A DNA stretch of 64,000 nt from CAZYME01 sp964648115 (GCA_964648115.1 CAZYME010000004.1:45516-109515); one strand, 5' to 3'; shown: positions 35,922 through 45,159, counted from the first letter of the stretch. Made by a program: numbers and translations. The notes: generated from the letters alone by a model not told the origin.

Positions 35922-37436
35922 TTTCATATAGGTATCCTTATGCAAAGGAATGCATTTCTTAAATGCTGGATTTTCTTCGCCATTCAAATACATGTTGAAA
36001 AACCGAACTAAATAGGTGTTGATGGAATCGGTTATATCCCAACCATTTCCGGTGCCAAGGGCTCCTGACATTATATCTATAAGTGATACTACTATTTTCC
36101 TAATAGGTTCAATTTCAGAATCTGATAATGACTCAATGGGCTTCTTGGGTAATGCAGATAAAGCATTTGGCAAGCCATTAATTTTATTGATATCGAAATA
36201 CATGGGTACAGTCGTGTGATGGGGATCTATAAAATATACAACGAGGTGCCATGCATTTTTTTGTTTAAATAATATATACGTTATTTTATGAAAAGCCGTT
36301 GTCTCTTTATGGGTAGGATAATGGGACATCAGTTTAAAATCAAATTCCACATCCAATTGTTGTTTTTTATAATCATTGAAACTTTCAGTATACGCTGGTT
36401 GATATTGCAAGGTCGACAAGTCAGAAAAATTCATATGCTGACTGTAACCAATAGTTCGCTCAGTAGGAGAAATAACCACTAAATATCCATTGCGTGCTAA
36501 TTCAAAGGTAACCGGGAGATAGGGTGCGACTAGCTGGTTTGTTGAGCTTATTTGATACATCACCGGAGTACTAAGTGTTTTCCATGTGTATCCTTTATTG
36601 ACTCCTATATCCAGAGGCACAATCGCTTTAAACCAGGTTGGATTGGTATACGCAACATTAGATACTGTCTCTGCGCCGATCGAATGCCCAAATGCACCCA
36701 AATGCTTCAAATCCATACTTGAGAATAGGCTGTTTTCAGGGTGGACTTCCTGTAGTTTTTTATAGATATAAATTAAATCCTGTGTTTGTAAGGGAACAAA
36801 TATCTCCTCGACGGCTTTGCTTCTATCAGTTACCTTTGCAAAATCTGCAGCCTTAACAACATGGCCATCGGGCAACGCAACAAGATTAATAAATGGCGTA
36901 CTGATACCCACGACAATGTAACCATGACTGACTAATTCAGTGATAAAATTTTCATACAGCTCTGTTGGACAACCAAATCCAGGGCTAAATAATAATACTG
37001 GGAATTGTTTACCTTTTATAATTGCGGCTTTTTCAAGTGAGAAACTTTTAATTTTAGTTAACCTTTCCAGTTTTGTTTTGGAAATAGCTGGGAGTTGCTT
37101 TAGTATGTCTTGTTGTGCAGATGCTATAAATGGTGGGTAATAAGCTGAGCCTGGTTGGTGTTGTGCCTTAGTGGGGTAATAAATACGCGCTACTATTTCA
37201 TGACAATGTTGAGTATTCCATGGACTGAAATCCTCTTGATTTTTACCGTTAAAATTAACATCAGGACAGGCATTTTGATTAACCCAATGAAAATCCTCAA
37301 AACCAACTCCATATTGTCCTGTTGGTTTTTTTAAGTCATTTGTTAGCGTCGATGGGTATGGGTTGATCTGATTATTAGAATAGCCAATCGTAGTGAGGAG
37401 TGAGCCGAGAATAAAAACAATAGCGGTTGATTTCAT
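35901..37436 (-). CDS. Secreted alpha/beta-hydrolase, PAF-acetylhydrolase-like
   Basis: A 511-residue protein with signal peptide (STAIVFILGSLLTTIGYS) and a platelet-activating-factor acetylhydrolase-type hydrolase domain: FPVLLFSPGFGCPTELYENFITELVSHGYIVVGI, nucleophile elbow GAFGHSIGAETVSN, and LDIGV for the acid strand. The C-terminal 180 residues are an extra region without a recognised domain. Such enzymes cleave short acyl esters of phospholipids. Monocistronic and convergent with the methyltransferase gene. Confidence 0.85.
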   Translation of the reverse strand: MKSTAIVFILGSLLTTIGYSNNQINPYPSTLTNDLKKPTGQYGVGFEDFHWVNQNACPDVNFNGKNQEDFSPWNTQHCHEIVARIYYPTKAQHQPGSAYYPPFIASAQQDILKQLPAISKTKLERLTKIKSFSLEKAAIIKGKQFPVLLFSPGFGCPTELYENFITELVSHGYIVVGISTPFINLVALPDGHVVKAADFAKVTDRSKAVEEIFVPLQTQDLIYIYKKLQEVHPENSLFSSMDLKHLGAFGHSIGAETVSNVAYTNPTWFKAIVPLDIGVNKGYTWKTLSTPVMYQISSTNQLVAPYLPVTFELARNGYLVVISPTERTIGYSQHMNFSDLSTLQYQPAYTESFNDYKKQQLDVEFDFKLMSHYPTHKETTAFHKITYILFKQKNAWHLVVYFIDPHHTTVPMYFDINKINGLPNALSALPKKPIESLSDSEIEPIRKIVVSLIDIMSGALGTGNGWDITDSINTYLVRFFNMYLNGEENPAFKKCIPLHKDTYMKCGPATA

Positions 37437-37756
37437 GTCATCCTTGAAGTCTAGTTTAATTTATTGATTAGAACTCAAACCTTTAAAGTCCTGAATTTGA
37501 TATGTTAGTTTGTTATTATTGCATATCTTACAAATAATATTCAAATAACTCCCCCCTAGATGAAACTGAGGTTATCGCGCTTTATAGCGCTCACTTTGAA
37601 ATTAATCAGTTGTATAGCAACCAATTCGAAGTACCTATCCATCTTCAAGCTAAAGGATTATTTCAAGCTGCTGAGCAAGTATTTTATTGACCCAAGAAGG
37701 TCTTATCAATCTTGATAGGTGAATGGTGTTCTCCAGATAACAATGTCTTGAGTGGA
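37437..37756. other. 320-base stretch with fused ghost sequences
   Basis: It contains the promoter side of the hydrolase gene (37437 upward), a broken partial copy of tpm (37559-37730) and, right after it, a 48-base repeat (37736-37783) shared with 45112-45159. No intact gene is present. Confidence 0.6.
37559..37730 (+). pseudogene. Broken 3' fragment of a tpm gene
   Basis: About 170 bases match 32939-33110, the last third of the thiopurine methyltransferase gene plus its stop and the following GGTGAATGGTG. Mismatches are scattered (roughly one base in eight to ten) and a single-base deletion near 37681 breaks the frame. The rest of the gene is missing. This is a remnant of a related tpm allele, not a recent exact duplication. 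Confidence 0.85.
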
Positions 37757-37783
37757 TCAAAGGGTTTTATCATACCTCCATCG
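37736..37783 (+). repeat. 48-base direct repeat, copy A
   Basis: Matches 45112-45159 with about three mismatches. Copy A covers the 3' end of the RimJ/RimL-type GNAT gene (minus strand residues RWRYDKTL and stop) and 21 bases beyond. The two copies directly flank a 7.4-kb block with the relaxase, tra genes, MATE pump, SDR and NUDIX genes. Confidence 0.75.
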
Positions 37784-38353
37784 TACTTCAACATTAGGAA
37801 GTCTTTTGACATCAAAACATGCATACACTAAATCATCTGCTGGTTTGCCCGTTTCGCAATCCAAGCAATAGTTCTGTAATCTTGCTTCCAGTAAAAAGCC
37901 ACATTTTTCCACGACTCGCGCACTTCTGCTATTTTCTGCCTGAGTGATCACCTGAACTCTGGCGGCATGCAATCCTTCAAATGCATAGCGTGTTAAGGCA
38001 GACACTAGCTCTGTTGCCAGGCCCTGTCCAGTATATTTTGTGGTAAGCCAATAGCCAATCTCATAAAAAGGAATCAAAGGATTGCTGCGGTCATTATAAC
38101 CACTTGCGCCAATAATTTTTTGAGATTCCTTATAAACAATCACCATGGGAAAATCTTTTTGATGCTCGTTTTTCCACGTTTCAATACCCGATTTAACAAA
38201 CTGAATCGTTGGACCAATACTTGGGTCACTTGCCCAGGGCATCCAGCGTTGAAGTTCGGATAATGAATCATTGATTGCTTGATTTAATGGTTTTTCGTCA
38301 CCCAGTTTCGGTGTGCGAACAATTAATCGTTTGGTTTCAATAATGGGTAGCAT
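37757..38353 (-). CDS. RimJ/RimL-type GNAT acetyltransferase
   Basis: A 198-residue protein of the RimJ/RimL (ribosomal-protein-Ser/Ala acetyltransferase-like) group: IETKRLIVRTPKLGDEKPLNQAINDSLSELQRWMPWA, then PFYEIGYWLTTKYTGQGLATELVSALTRYAFEGLHAARVQVITQAENSRSARVVEKCGFLLEA. Loop TGQGLA binds acetyl-CoA. ATG 38353 begins the family-typical MLPIIETKRL; a GTG at 38383 would add ten residues. A perfect 10-bp inverted repeat lies at 38362-38385 in the leader. Confidence 0.88.
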   Translation of the reverse strand: MLPIIETKRLIVRTPKLGDEKPLNQAINDSLSELQRWMPWASDPSIGPTIQFVKSGIETWKNEHQKDFPMVIVYKESQKIIGASGYNDRSNPLIPFYEIGYWLTTKYTGQGLATELVSALTRYAFEGLHAARVQVITQAENSRSARVVEKCGFLLEARLQNYCLDCETGKPADDLVYACFDVKRLPNVEVRWRYDKTL

Positions 38354-38361
38354 ACAAAAGC

Positions 38362-38385
38362 ATGTGGTAATGGGTATTACCACAT
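38362..38385. promoter_or_regulatory. Perfect 10-bp inverted repeat upstream of GNAT gene
   Basis: ATGTGGTAAT and ATTACCACAT flank a 4-base GGGT spacer. Located just upstream of the RimJ/RimL GNAT start, it could be an operator or an RNA hairpin in the leader. Confidence 0.5.
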
Positions 38386-38458
38386 CATATTATTCTCTAC
38401 TAAGAAACCCAAGGATTTTCCAGCCTTAGATAATTAAAATGTCTCACCTATTAGATAG

Positions 38459-41400
38459 TTAATAATCAATACCTCTATCTTTACCATGCTCTTTAACTCG
38501 TGTGGTCAAAGAGATTGATAATTTTGGTAAGTCGCGTTGCAGTCGTTCGTAAAGTGGTTTATTGCCAATAATCTCGCAAGCTTTGATAAAAATGGCATGA
38601 TTTATTTTCTCGCGCTTAAATCCAGAGGTTTTGCGGTGTTCAATCAAAAGTTGATCATATCTAATCAGAATAGGGTATTCTTTTTTGAGCTGATTAAAGA
38701 TCATTTGGCTATGCGACTTTTGAAGAGCTTCTACTTTTTGATAAAGGCTTAATACAGGTATGCTGTGTTTAGACGCCAGATGTATCATATGCATATAATC
38801 TTTCTTTAGCTCCACCTTGGATGCTTTTATTATCAATGCATCCGTTGGCTTCATATCGAAAGACGAAGCAATCATTTTAAGCGTTAGAAAACGGTCGTAA
38901 CGCGCCGCATCTTGTTTAATAGTATTAATAATGGGCACTACATCTTTAAGGTTTTTATATTCATGACGGTTAGACGCAATAATTGTGTGAGCGCGCTTAT
39001 CACGGGCAAGACTTTGCTCATAAATGGTTTCAAATGCAGGAAGGGTTGTTGGAGCAGCCCCTTGTTGTTTAGCTTCTTTTTCAAGATTTGCAATACTCCT
39101 GCCTAAGGTGGATTTTTCATCGAGATAATCAGCAATTTCCTTTGCCACCACACGCAACGTTTCTCGATCGGAAACCCTCTTTTGCATATCAGATGCTTTT
39201 AAATAGGCTTCATAATGAACCAGGTAGTTCCATTTTTCTTTGATATTGTTTGTCACACCGGCAATGCGGTTGATCGCACGACCAATGAGTCCATCTGGTT
39301 CAAACCCATAGCGAATAGCATAATCCAGCGGCCAATCAATCACATTATCACGCGTTGACTCGCGTGCGAGTGTTTTGGTGAGGTGCTCAAGTGTTGGATG
39401 TTGTTTTTTATCAGCATAGATTTGGAGTTGCTCACGGTGACGTGTAAAAGCAACAAAACTTAAATTTTTATCCCAGTAAATGCTATCTATCAATACGCTT
39501 GCTTTATCAATGGTCATGCCTTGAGATTTATGTACCGTGAGTGCATAGCCATACTCAATAAATTGATATGACTTTGGAATAGTAACAATTTCACCGCTAT
39601 CCAAGACGGCTGAAAATTGATTATCGTTAATTGCGTTAATGGTGGCTAAATCACCATTGCGGACCCCCAGTGTTTTATCATTCTGGCGCAATAAGATACG
39701 ATCGCCTTCAGCAAGAGTGATGCTTCTGGCCCCATTTTCGGAAAAATATTCATAACTATCCATTGAAACGAGCTTTGTTTCCTGCATAGCAACACGTGCT
39801 TGAGTGTTTAATGACGAAACAGCAGCTCGTGTGAAAGCAAGCATGACGTGTGATCTAACAGACTCGCTATTTAAATCTTTTTTCCAGGCATCAACCATTT
39901 TTGTTAATGCATCTTCAGGTGTCATTTCAAGATGTACCGCATCTTTTTTATTATAATGAGAAAGCGCTTCAGAAATTTTCCCTTTTGCAAGATGAAGGCT
40001 TGCAGACCTGTCACCTTCATCAAGCTGGCGTTTAATTTGACCTAATTCAATATAGCCTGTGCGAGCTGCAATCCCCCGAAATATTTCACCTTTGTTAATG
40101 GGTTTTAATTGAGCAGGATCGCCTACCAAAATCACCTTGGCATGGGCATTGTTTACAGCATTTAAAAGATAGGCCATGTTAGCAAAATCGACCATGCCTG
40201 CTTCATCTATCACCAAAATATGGTTTTTGGTAAGTGTTAATGTCCCTTTGCTTAATCGATAGGTGAGTGATGCAATGGTTGATGCGTTAATGCCCGTGTC
40301 AGATTGTAGTGATTTAGCAACTTTTCCAGAGAGTGATGCACCTAAAACATGGCAGCCATGCGCTTCATAGTACTCTTTTATCGGTTTTAACAGATGACTT
40401 TTACCAGAGCCAGGGCGCCCAATCATGACACTAATATCATCGTCTTGGCTTATAAAAGAAAAAGCTTCTCGTTGTTCGTCATTTAGATGATGAAGATTTG
40501 CGAAATGCTCAATGGGAGTGTTAAAAATATGGTTTTTACGCGCTTGTAGTTGCTGCACATTTTCCAGCAATTTTGCTTCTTGCACGTATTGGTGGCGTGT
40601 TGTGTAAGATTCGATACCACGGTCATTAACCCCTAATTTAATTACATCGCGATGGGTGAGAATTTGTTCAACGCAGCTTAAGAATTGAGACGGATTATCA
40701 GACTTGCTGAACGTTTTAAATAGCAAACGCTCAATGTCACGCCGTGAAAAAACACTATTGATCAATGAAATTTGATTAATCAGATTATCAACATGGAAGA
40801 GGGCTATTTCCATACGTGCGTCGCGAATTAATTCATTTTCTTCGTGCATATAATGCGTGGATAAATCACGAAAATTTCCCTGATGGCGCTCCGAGATAAT
40901 GTGGTTTAAGTCCACCGATAAATCGATATTTTTTTCTTGGAAAAATGCATTTTGTGACTCTCGCCATCGCTCACCCCAGAGTTCTTTTTCAATAATAGTG
41001 CTGCGAGCAAATGCTGGGTTTAAATCACGGGCCTTGTATTTTGAAAGACGGTTTATTTCAATGCGTCTTGTGGTGATTAAAATATGTGCGTGTGGATTAC
41101 CATCCCCATGATCATGGATAGCCACATCAGCAGCCAGGCCATTTTCGACAAAATGGGTTTGTACAAAGCGTTTAGTGAGTTCAATTTGGTGAATAAGATC
41201 AATCTCTTTTGGCAAGGCAAGAACAATGTCTTTGCACACTTGGGCATCTTGTCTGTGCTCTGAAAATTCGACTTGATTCCATAATACTGACCGCTCTTTA
41301 AAGTCAATAGATGCTGATTCAGGCAGAAGTAACTCACTAAAAATAACATCTTTTCTATGGCTGAAGTCATAAACGATGCCTGTTCGTTCATCATTTAAAC

Positions 41401-41488
41401 GTACGCCTGCCCGATAAGCAGCTGCTGCTACAGCGCTATGCCCTTTGGCGCGAGAGTGAATGGATACTTTTGCAAAAGCAATAGCCAC
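38459..41488 (-). CDS. traA: TraA relaxase-helicase (MOBQ, Ti type)
   Basis: A 1009-residue protein with an N-terminal MobA/MobL relaxase domain (residues 1-220: MAIAFAKVSIHSRAKGHSAVAAAAYRAGVRL and the metal site HDHGDGNPHAHILITTRR) and a TraA/RecD-like helicase domain with Walker A GRPGSGKSH, motif II VIDEAGM and YALTVHKSQGMT. It nicks oriT, stays on the 5' end and unwinds DNA for export by VirD4/VirB. The C-terminal 250 residues are helical. It is divergent from the traD-like genes, with the candidate oriT between, as in Ti plasmids. Confidence 0.95.
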   Translation of the reverse strand: MAIAFAKVSIHSRAKGHSAVAAAAYRAGVRLNDERTGIVYDFSHRKDVIFSELLLPESASIDFKERSVLWNQVEFSEHRQDAQVCKDIVLALPKEIDLIHQIELTKRFVQTHFVENGLAADVAIHDHGDGNPHAHILITTRRIEINRLSKYKARDLNPAFARSTIIEKELWGERWRESQNAFFQEKNIDLSVDLNHIISERHQGNFRDLSTHYMHEENELIRDARMEIALFHVDNLINQISLINSVFSRRDIERLLFKTFSKSDNPSQFLSCVEQILTHRDVIKLGVNDRGIESYTTRHQYVQEAKLLENVQQLQARKNHIFNTPIEHFANLHHLNDEQREAFSFISQDDDISVMIGRPGSGKSHLLKPIKEYYEAHGCHVLGASLSGKVAKSLQSDTGINASTIASLTYRLSKGTLTLTKNHILVIDEAGMVDFANMAYLLNAVNNAHAKVILVGDPAQLKPINKGEIFRGIAARTGYIELGQIKRQLDEGDRSASLHLAKGKISEALSHYNKKDAVHLEMTPEDALTKMVDAWKKDLNSESVRSHVMLAFTRAAVSSLNTQARVAMQETKLVSMDSYEYFSENGARSITLAEGDRILLRQNDKTLGVRNGDLATINAINDNQFSAVLDSGEIVTIPKSYQFIEYGYALTVHKSQGMTIDKASVLIDSIYWDKNLSFVAFTRHREQLQIYADKKQHPTLEHLTKTLARESTRDNVIDWPLDYAIRYGFEPDGLIGRAINRIAGVTNNIKEKWNYLVHYEAYLKASDMQKRVSDRETLRVVAKEIADYLDEKSTLGRSIANLEKEAKQQGAAPTTLPAFETIYEQSLARDKRAHTIIASNRHEYKNLKDVVPIINTIKQDAARYDRFLTLKMIASSFDMKPTDALIIKASKVELKKDYMHMIHLASKHSIPVLSLYQKVEALQKSHSQMIFNQLKKEYPILIRYDQLLIEHRKTSGFKREKINHAIFIKACEIIGNKPLYERLQRDLPKLSISLTTRVKEHGKDRGIDY

Positions 41489-41583
41489 GGATACACCTTG
41501 GTGTCAGTGATCCATCGGTTGCTTTATTGAAGGAAAAAAATTTATCCATTAAGAATTTTCGAGTAGAAATGATAATTTAGCAA

Positions 41584-41614
41584 ACATTCGAATGAATGTA
41601 TATTGCGCCCTTGC
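41584..41614 (-). other. oriT: Candidate origin of transfer (oriT) with Ti/RSF1010-like nic core
   Basis: On the minus strand 41614-41599 reads GCAAGGGCGCAATATA, which matches the nic-region core of Ti-type oriT (CAAGGGCGCAATTATA) closely. A small dyad ACATTC/GAATGT (41584-41589 and 41594-41599) abuts it. It lies in the divergent region between traA and the traD-like genes, the place expected for MOBQ systems. The nick position itself is inferred from the family. Confidence 0.75.
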
Positions 41615-41728
41615 ATTCTTCTACGGGACGGGCAGTGTTCGCTGCGCTCATGTTATTTGACCAATCTATTGATTTTGATGATCTGGTGCGATAGGCTTTC
41701 TTTGTCAATAACATTTGCGGAGAGGATT

Positions 41729-41929
41729 ATGTCTAAAAAGACAGGATCGCAAATGGAAGCAGTACTCTTGGATAGAATCGAAAAAGCCAAAGAAAAACTT
41801 GATAAATTACAACAAAAGCACAAGTTAGAAATTGGTACACTTGCCTATAAGCATGGCCTTCAGCAATTTAATATCAAACAGCTCGATTATGTCTTCGCCA
41901 AAATTGCTAGCGGAGCGATCGAGTCATGA
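41729..41929 (+). CDS. TraC/TraD-like small conjugation protein
   Basis: A 66-residue protein (KKTGSQMEAVLLDRIEKAKEKLDKLQQKHKLEIGTLAYKHGLQQFNIKQLDYVFAKI) with a coiled-coil helix followed by a IGTLAYKHGL segment that resembles the TraD-family (R)xxxGxLxxKAGL motif. GGAGAGG precedes ATG 41729. It overlaps the next gene by ATGA. Likely relaxosome accessory DNA-binding protein near oriT. Confidence 0.75.
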   Translation: MSKKTGSQMEAVLLDRIEKAKEKLDKLQQKHKLEIGTLAYKHGLQQFNIKQLDYVFAKIASGAIES

Positions 41930-42192
41930 GCACATATAATCAAATTATCAAACAACAACAACAGGTGGCTCGGTCCGAAAAGTCGCTGGTCCTTGATAAA
42001 CTCAAAAAACGCCGTGCAGATACACGGCGAAAAATTGAGTTAGGCGGGTTGGTGATTAAGTCGGGGATGGATGGATTTAATAAATCTGTTATTCTGGGTG
42101 CGTTGGCTCATGCAATAAAATGTATAGAAAATGACATCAATTATACCAGTTTGTTCGAGTCTGCGGGGGCGGCTTTGTTTTTAAATAAATGA
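41926..42192 (+). CDS. traD: Conjugal transfer protein TraD (small, Ti type)
   Basis: An 88-residue protein with the TraD-family core KLKKRRADTRRKIELGGLVIKSGMDGFNKSVILGALAHA. Small Ti-type TraD proteins assist relaxase processing; they are unrelated to F TraD. Translationally coupled (ATGA) to the preceding related gene and close to oriT. Confidence 0.85.
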   Translation: MSTYNQIIKQQQQVARSEKSLVLDKLKKRRADTRRKIELGGLVIKSGMDGFNKSVILGALAHAIKCIENDINYTSLFESAGAALFLNK

Positions 42193-42269
42193 ATACTTAC
42201 GTTGCTGGCGGTGATGAATTGTGACTACTAAAGCGTTAATAAATACATCACTCAAAGAGGCACTTCATA

Positions 42270-43616
42270 ATGAATACGTTTTACCCCTTAATCCGACTTG
42301 CAATACCGCTTATCTTGACAGGTGTCATGCAATCTTCGGTTATTTTTTTCCAAACGCTATTTTTGGCACATTTGGGCCAAAATAGTCTTGCAGCTGGAGC
42401 AATTGTAGCTTGGACGTTCGGTACAATATACGTCATCCTCTTTGGAATTTTAAGCTCTATCAATGTACTCATTGCTCACAAACATGGTGCTAAAGACATA
42501 AAAGGTATTTCACTGATTGTTCGTGATGGGTTGTGGCTGGCTGTGTTGCTTTCGCTCCCTTCTTTTTTATTATTCTGGAATTTAGCGCCGCTTCTTGCCA
42601 TGGCCGGGCAAAGTCCAATTATTTTGAACCTTGCTACATCCTATTTGCATGCTATGGCATGGGGGCTATTGCCCAATTTTATCGTGTTGGCGGTGCTAGA
42701 AGTGATGATTGGATTAGGACGCGGGCGCCATATTTTACTTTTTAACCTCATCTCAGTGTTGTTGAACATTGTCTTTAATTACGTATTTATATTTGGAAAG
42801 TGTGGATTCCCGGCATTGGGTATAGAAGGTGCGGGCTGGGGGATGACCGTAAGTAATTTGATCACCGCTATTCTCATAGCCGCAACAGTTTTTTTAAAGA
42901 GAGATTACCGACCCTATTTTCGGCACGTTCTGACGTACAGGGCTCCATCGCACCTATTTGAATTATTACGAATCGGCATTCCCATGGGGGCGATGTATTG
43001 CGTAGAGGTTGGCTTTTTTATGACTATGACTCTATTAATGGGATCGTTCGGTAGCCAGTTTTTGGCTGCGAATCAAATTACCATGCAATATGTGGGCCTG
43101 TTTATCTCCGTCATTTTTGCGATTTCTCAAGCCATTACCGTGCGGATGGGGCACTTATTGGGGGCAGGTGATACACCGGGTGCTGTTCGAGCAAGTTATG
43201 CTGGCATTGGCTTATCGGTTGGGTTCATGGTGCTGGTAGCCATTATTTTTTGTGCCTATCCAGAGCGCCTCATATCCATTGATATCAATATAAATGATCC
43301 TGTCAATTTCAGTCTCATTGATTGTGCCAAGCAATTTTTAATGATCGCTGCCTTCGGTAATATCCTTGAGGCGATTAGAATCTCCTTGTTCGGTGCTTTG
43401 CGGGCGTTAAAAGAAACTCACTTTACCCTATTGATTTCAATTATGTGCTTTTGGGGGATAGCTCTGCCGTTGGGTTATTTATTGGCAACCCGGTTTCATT
43501 TTGAAGGTGCAGGACTTTGGTGGGGCACGTTGTTGGGCGCTTTAGTAGGTGTTTTCTTGCTGCATTATCGATATAAAGTAACGATGCAAAACTATTATTC
43601 GGGTGCGCTGATTTAA
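42270..43616 (+). CDS. MATE-family multidrug efflux pump
   Basis: A 448-residue NorM-like transporter with twelve TM helices in two six-helix halves. Family features: LAIPLILTGVMQSSVIFFQTLFLAHLGQNSLAAGA at the start, IEGAGWGMTVSNL at the end of half 1 and GIPMGAMYCVEVGFFMTMTLLMGSFGSQFLAANQITMQY at the start of half 2. It exchanges cations for organic cations or drugs at the inner membrane. GAGG precedes the ATG. Monocistronic cargo gene. Confidence 0.94.
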   Translation: MNTFYPLIRLAIPLILTGVMQSSVIFFQTLFLAHLGQNSLAAGAIVAWTFGTIYVILFGILSSINVLIAHKHGAKDIKGISLIVRDGLWLAVLLSLPSFLLFWNLAPLLAMAGQSPIILNLATSYLHAMAWGLLPNFIVLAVLEVMIGLGRGRHILLFNLISVLLNIVFNYVFIFGKCGFPALGIEGAGWGMTVSNLITAILIAATVFLKRDYRPYFRHVLTYRAPSHLFELLRIGIPMGAMYCVEVGFFMTMTLLMGSFGSQFLAANQITMQYVGLFISVIFAISQAITVRMGHLLGAGDTPGAVRASYAGIGLSVGFMVLVAIIFCAYPERLISIDININDPVNFSLIDCAKQFLMIAAFGNILEAIRISLFGALRALKETHFTLLISIMCFWGIALPLGYLLATRFHFEGAGLWWGTLLGALVGVFLLHYRYKVTMQNYYSGALI

Positions 43617-43626
43617 TTGAGTGCCC

Positions 43627-43656
43627 CCTATTTCCCTTGCTGTAAAAAGAAATAGG
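43627..43656 (+). terminator. Weak hairpin after the MATE gene
   Basis: An 8-bp stem CCTATTTC/GAAATAGG with a 14-base loop lies 11 bases after the MATE stop. No T-run follows, so termination would be weak. Confidence 0.35.
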
Positions 43657-43808
43657 TGATATCAAATTACACCTAAATTTAAATAACTAAGATATTAGCT
43701 CCCGGATTAGCTTTTAACCGAAGGGCATTAAATTTATTAAAAATTGTTATAAAACATCGTGTTATTTTGATAAACCCTAGTTGCTTGCTTGCTTGCTGTA
43801 ATTTGTGG

Positions 43809-44513
43809 CTAAGCCTCATAATAGGTTGGGGCAATAATTATATCGCGGATACAAATGGTTTTAGGTTGTTGATAAATCCATAGAATAGTCTTGCTTAGAG
43901 CTTCAGCAGAAATAGTCTCTTCATCACTTAAATTGGATTGAATCAACATCGGTGTTTGAATTTTAGCGGGAGTGACGTTACAAAATCGAATACCATTTTT
44001 TGCATTCGCCATGCGCAAAGATTCTGTCAAACTTTTAACGGCTGCTTTGGTGGCAGCATAAATTGCTAAGTGAGGCCTTGGATGGTTTGCTGCGAGTGAG
44101 CTTATGTTGATAATTGTTCCTGTCTTTCTTGCCTGCATGGAAGGAAGAACGGCCTCGATAGTGTTAATGATACCCATTACATTGGTCTGAACCATCGTAT
44201 TGTTTACTTCATGAGATAGTGTGGTGAATTCTCCATCTTTACCAAACCCTGCATTATTGATCAGGCAATCGACAGGACCGAATGCTTCTTCACAACGTGC
44301 AATGCTTTGCTTCACTGCTTCAAGATGAGTGACATCAGTTGAAATGGATAAAGCATTTGGTAGGTTTAATGCCTCCATTGAAGATATATTTCTAGACAGA
44401 AGTCCTAAGGAGTATCCTGCTTCTGAAAATGCTAAAGCGAGAGCTTGCCCAATACCGGAGCTTGTTCCTGTAATAATAATTAATGGACGTTTTTCGGGGG
44501 ATTTTGCTGGCAA
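43809..44513 (-). CDS. Short-chain dehydrogenase/reductase (SDR)
   Basis: A 234-residue classical SDR: cofactor loop TGTSSGIGQALA, NNAGFG, catalytic Ser in NISSLAA and YAATK (Tyr-x-x-x-Lys). It would oxidise or reduce an alcohol/carbonyl with NAD(P)(H). The gene ends 295 bases before a 26-base segment that recurs at 46793. Sixteen bases separate it from the upstream NUDIX gene, so the two form an operon. Confidence 0.93.
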   Translation of the reverse strand: MPAKSPEKRPLIIITGTSSGIGQALALAFSEAGYSLGLLSRNISSMEALNLPNALSISTDVTHLEAVKQSIARCEEAFGPVDCLINNAGFGKDGEFTTLSHEVNNTMVQTNVMGIINTIEAVLPSMQARKTGTIINISSLAANHPRPHLAIYAATKAAVKSLTESLRMANAKNGIRFCNVTPAKIQTPMLIQSNLSDEETISAEALSKTILWIYQQPKTICIRDIIIAPTYYEA

Positions 44514-44528
44514 GCTGTGTCTCCTTAA

Positions 44529-44993
44529 TCACCAGGCTTCCGATGGTGGTTGATTAGTAAAATACTCGGTTAACCTTCGATTTGTTCCAGGGCTTGTCAT
44601 TTCGGGCAGGGCTGTATAATCAAACCAGCCTGTATCCTCAATCTCAGGAGAAAAAGTTTCAATTAGTGAAAATTTTTTAACCACATATACGACAGGATAA
44701 TCGTTTGCTTTTAAATAAACATGATGGTAAATGCCAAAGAGGGTTGGAGCTTCTAAGGCAATTACTCCGACCTCCTCTTTTAACTCTCTTAATAGAGCGG
44801 CTTTGGTTGACTCACCTCTTTTTACACCACCGCCTGGTATGTACCAATGTGGCTGGTAGGTATGTTTAACCAGTAAAATTTGATTGTTTTGATTGAGAAT
44901 AATGGCCCGGGCGCCTAACGTTGATATGCCAAGCCAGGATTGGCATTTACGTAGAGTGCGTGTTGCTATTTGATACAGTGGTGTAACGTTCAT
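44529..44993 (-). CDS. NUDIX hydrolase
   Basis: A 154-residue protein with a perfect Nudix box, GGGVKRGESTKAALLRELKEEVGV, preceded by RAIILNQNNQILLVKHTYQPHWYIP. These enzymes hydrolyse nucleoside diphosphates linked to other groups. An upstream in-frame ATG at 45146 would add 51 residues, but that stretch is partly made of the 48-base repeat and does not look like Nudix sequence, so ATG 44993 is chosen. Confidence 0.88.
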   Translation of the reverse strand: MNVTPLYQIATRTLRKCQSWLGISTLGARAIILNQNNQILLVKHTYQPHWYIPGGGVKRGESTKAALLRELKEEVGVIALEAPTLFGIYHHVYLKANDYPVVYVVKKFSLIETFSPEIEDTGWFDYTALPEMTSPGTNRRLTEYFTNQPPSEAW

Positions 44994-45111
44994 AACAGAT
45001 AGCTCATGAGGTATAGAGTATTTTATACTACTTGAAATTAACCCAATTTTCATGTGAATTGGCTGCTGATAAATTTTGGCGCGACCCCCAAAGCACGCCC
45101 CCAAAATTTCT

Positions 45112-45159
45112 GATAACAATGTCTTGAGTGTATCAAAGGGTTTCATTATACCTCCATCG
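45112..45159 (+). repeat. 48-base direct repeat, copy B
   Basis: Partner of 37736-37783. On the minus strand it encodes RWRYNETL and a stop, the same C-terminal end as the RimJ/RimL-type GNAT gene, but no GNAT body precedes it. It is therefore a ghost of that gene's 3' end. Confidence 0.75.

Noticed and set aside
40899..41111. Plus-strand frames within traA
   Set aside because: Opposite-strand shadows of the relaxase domain.
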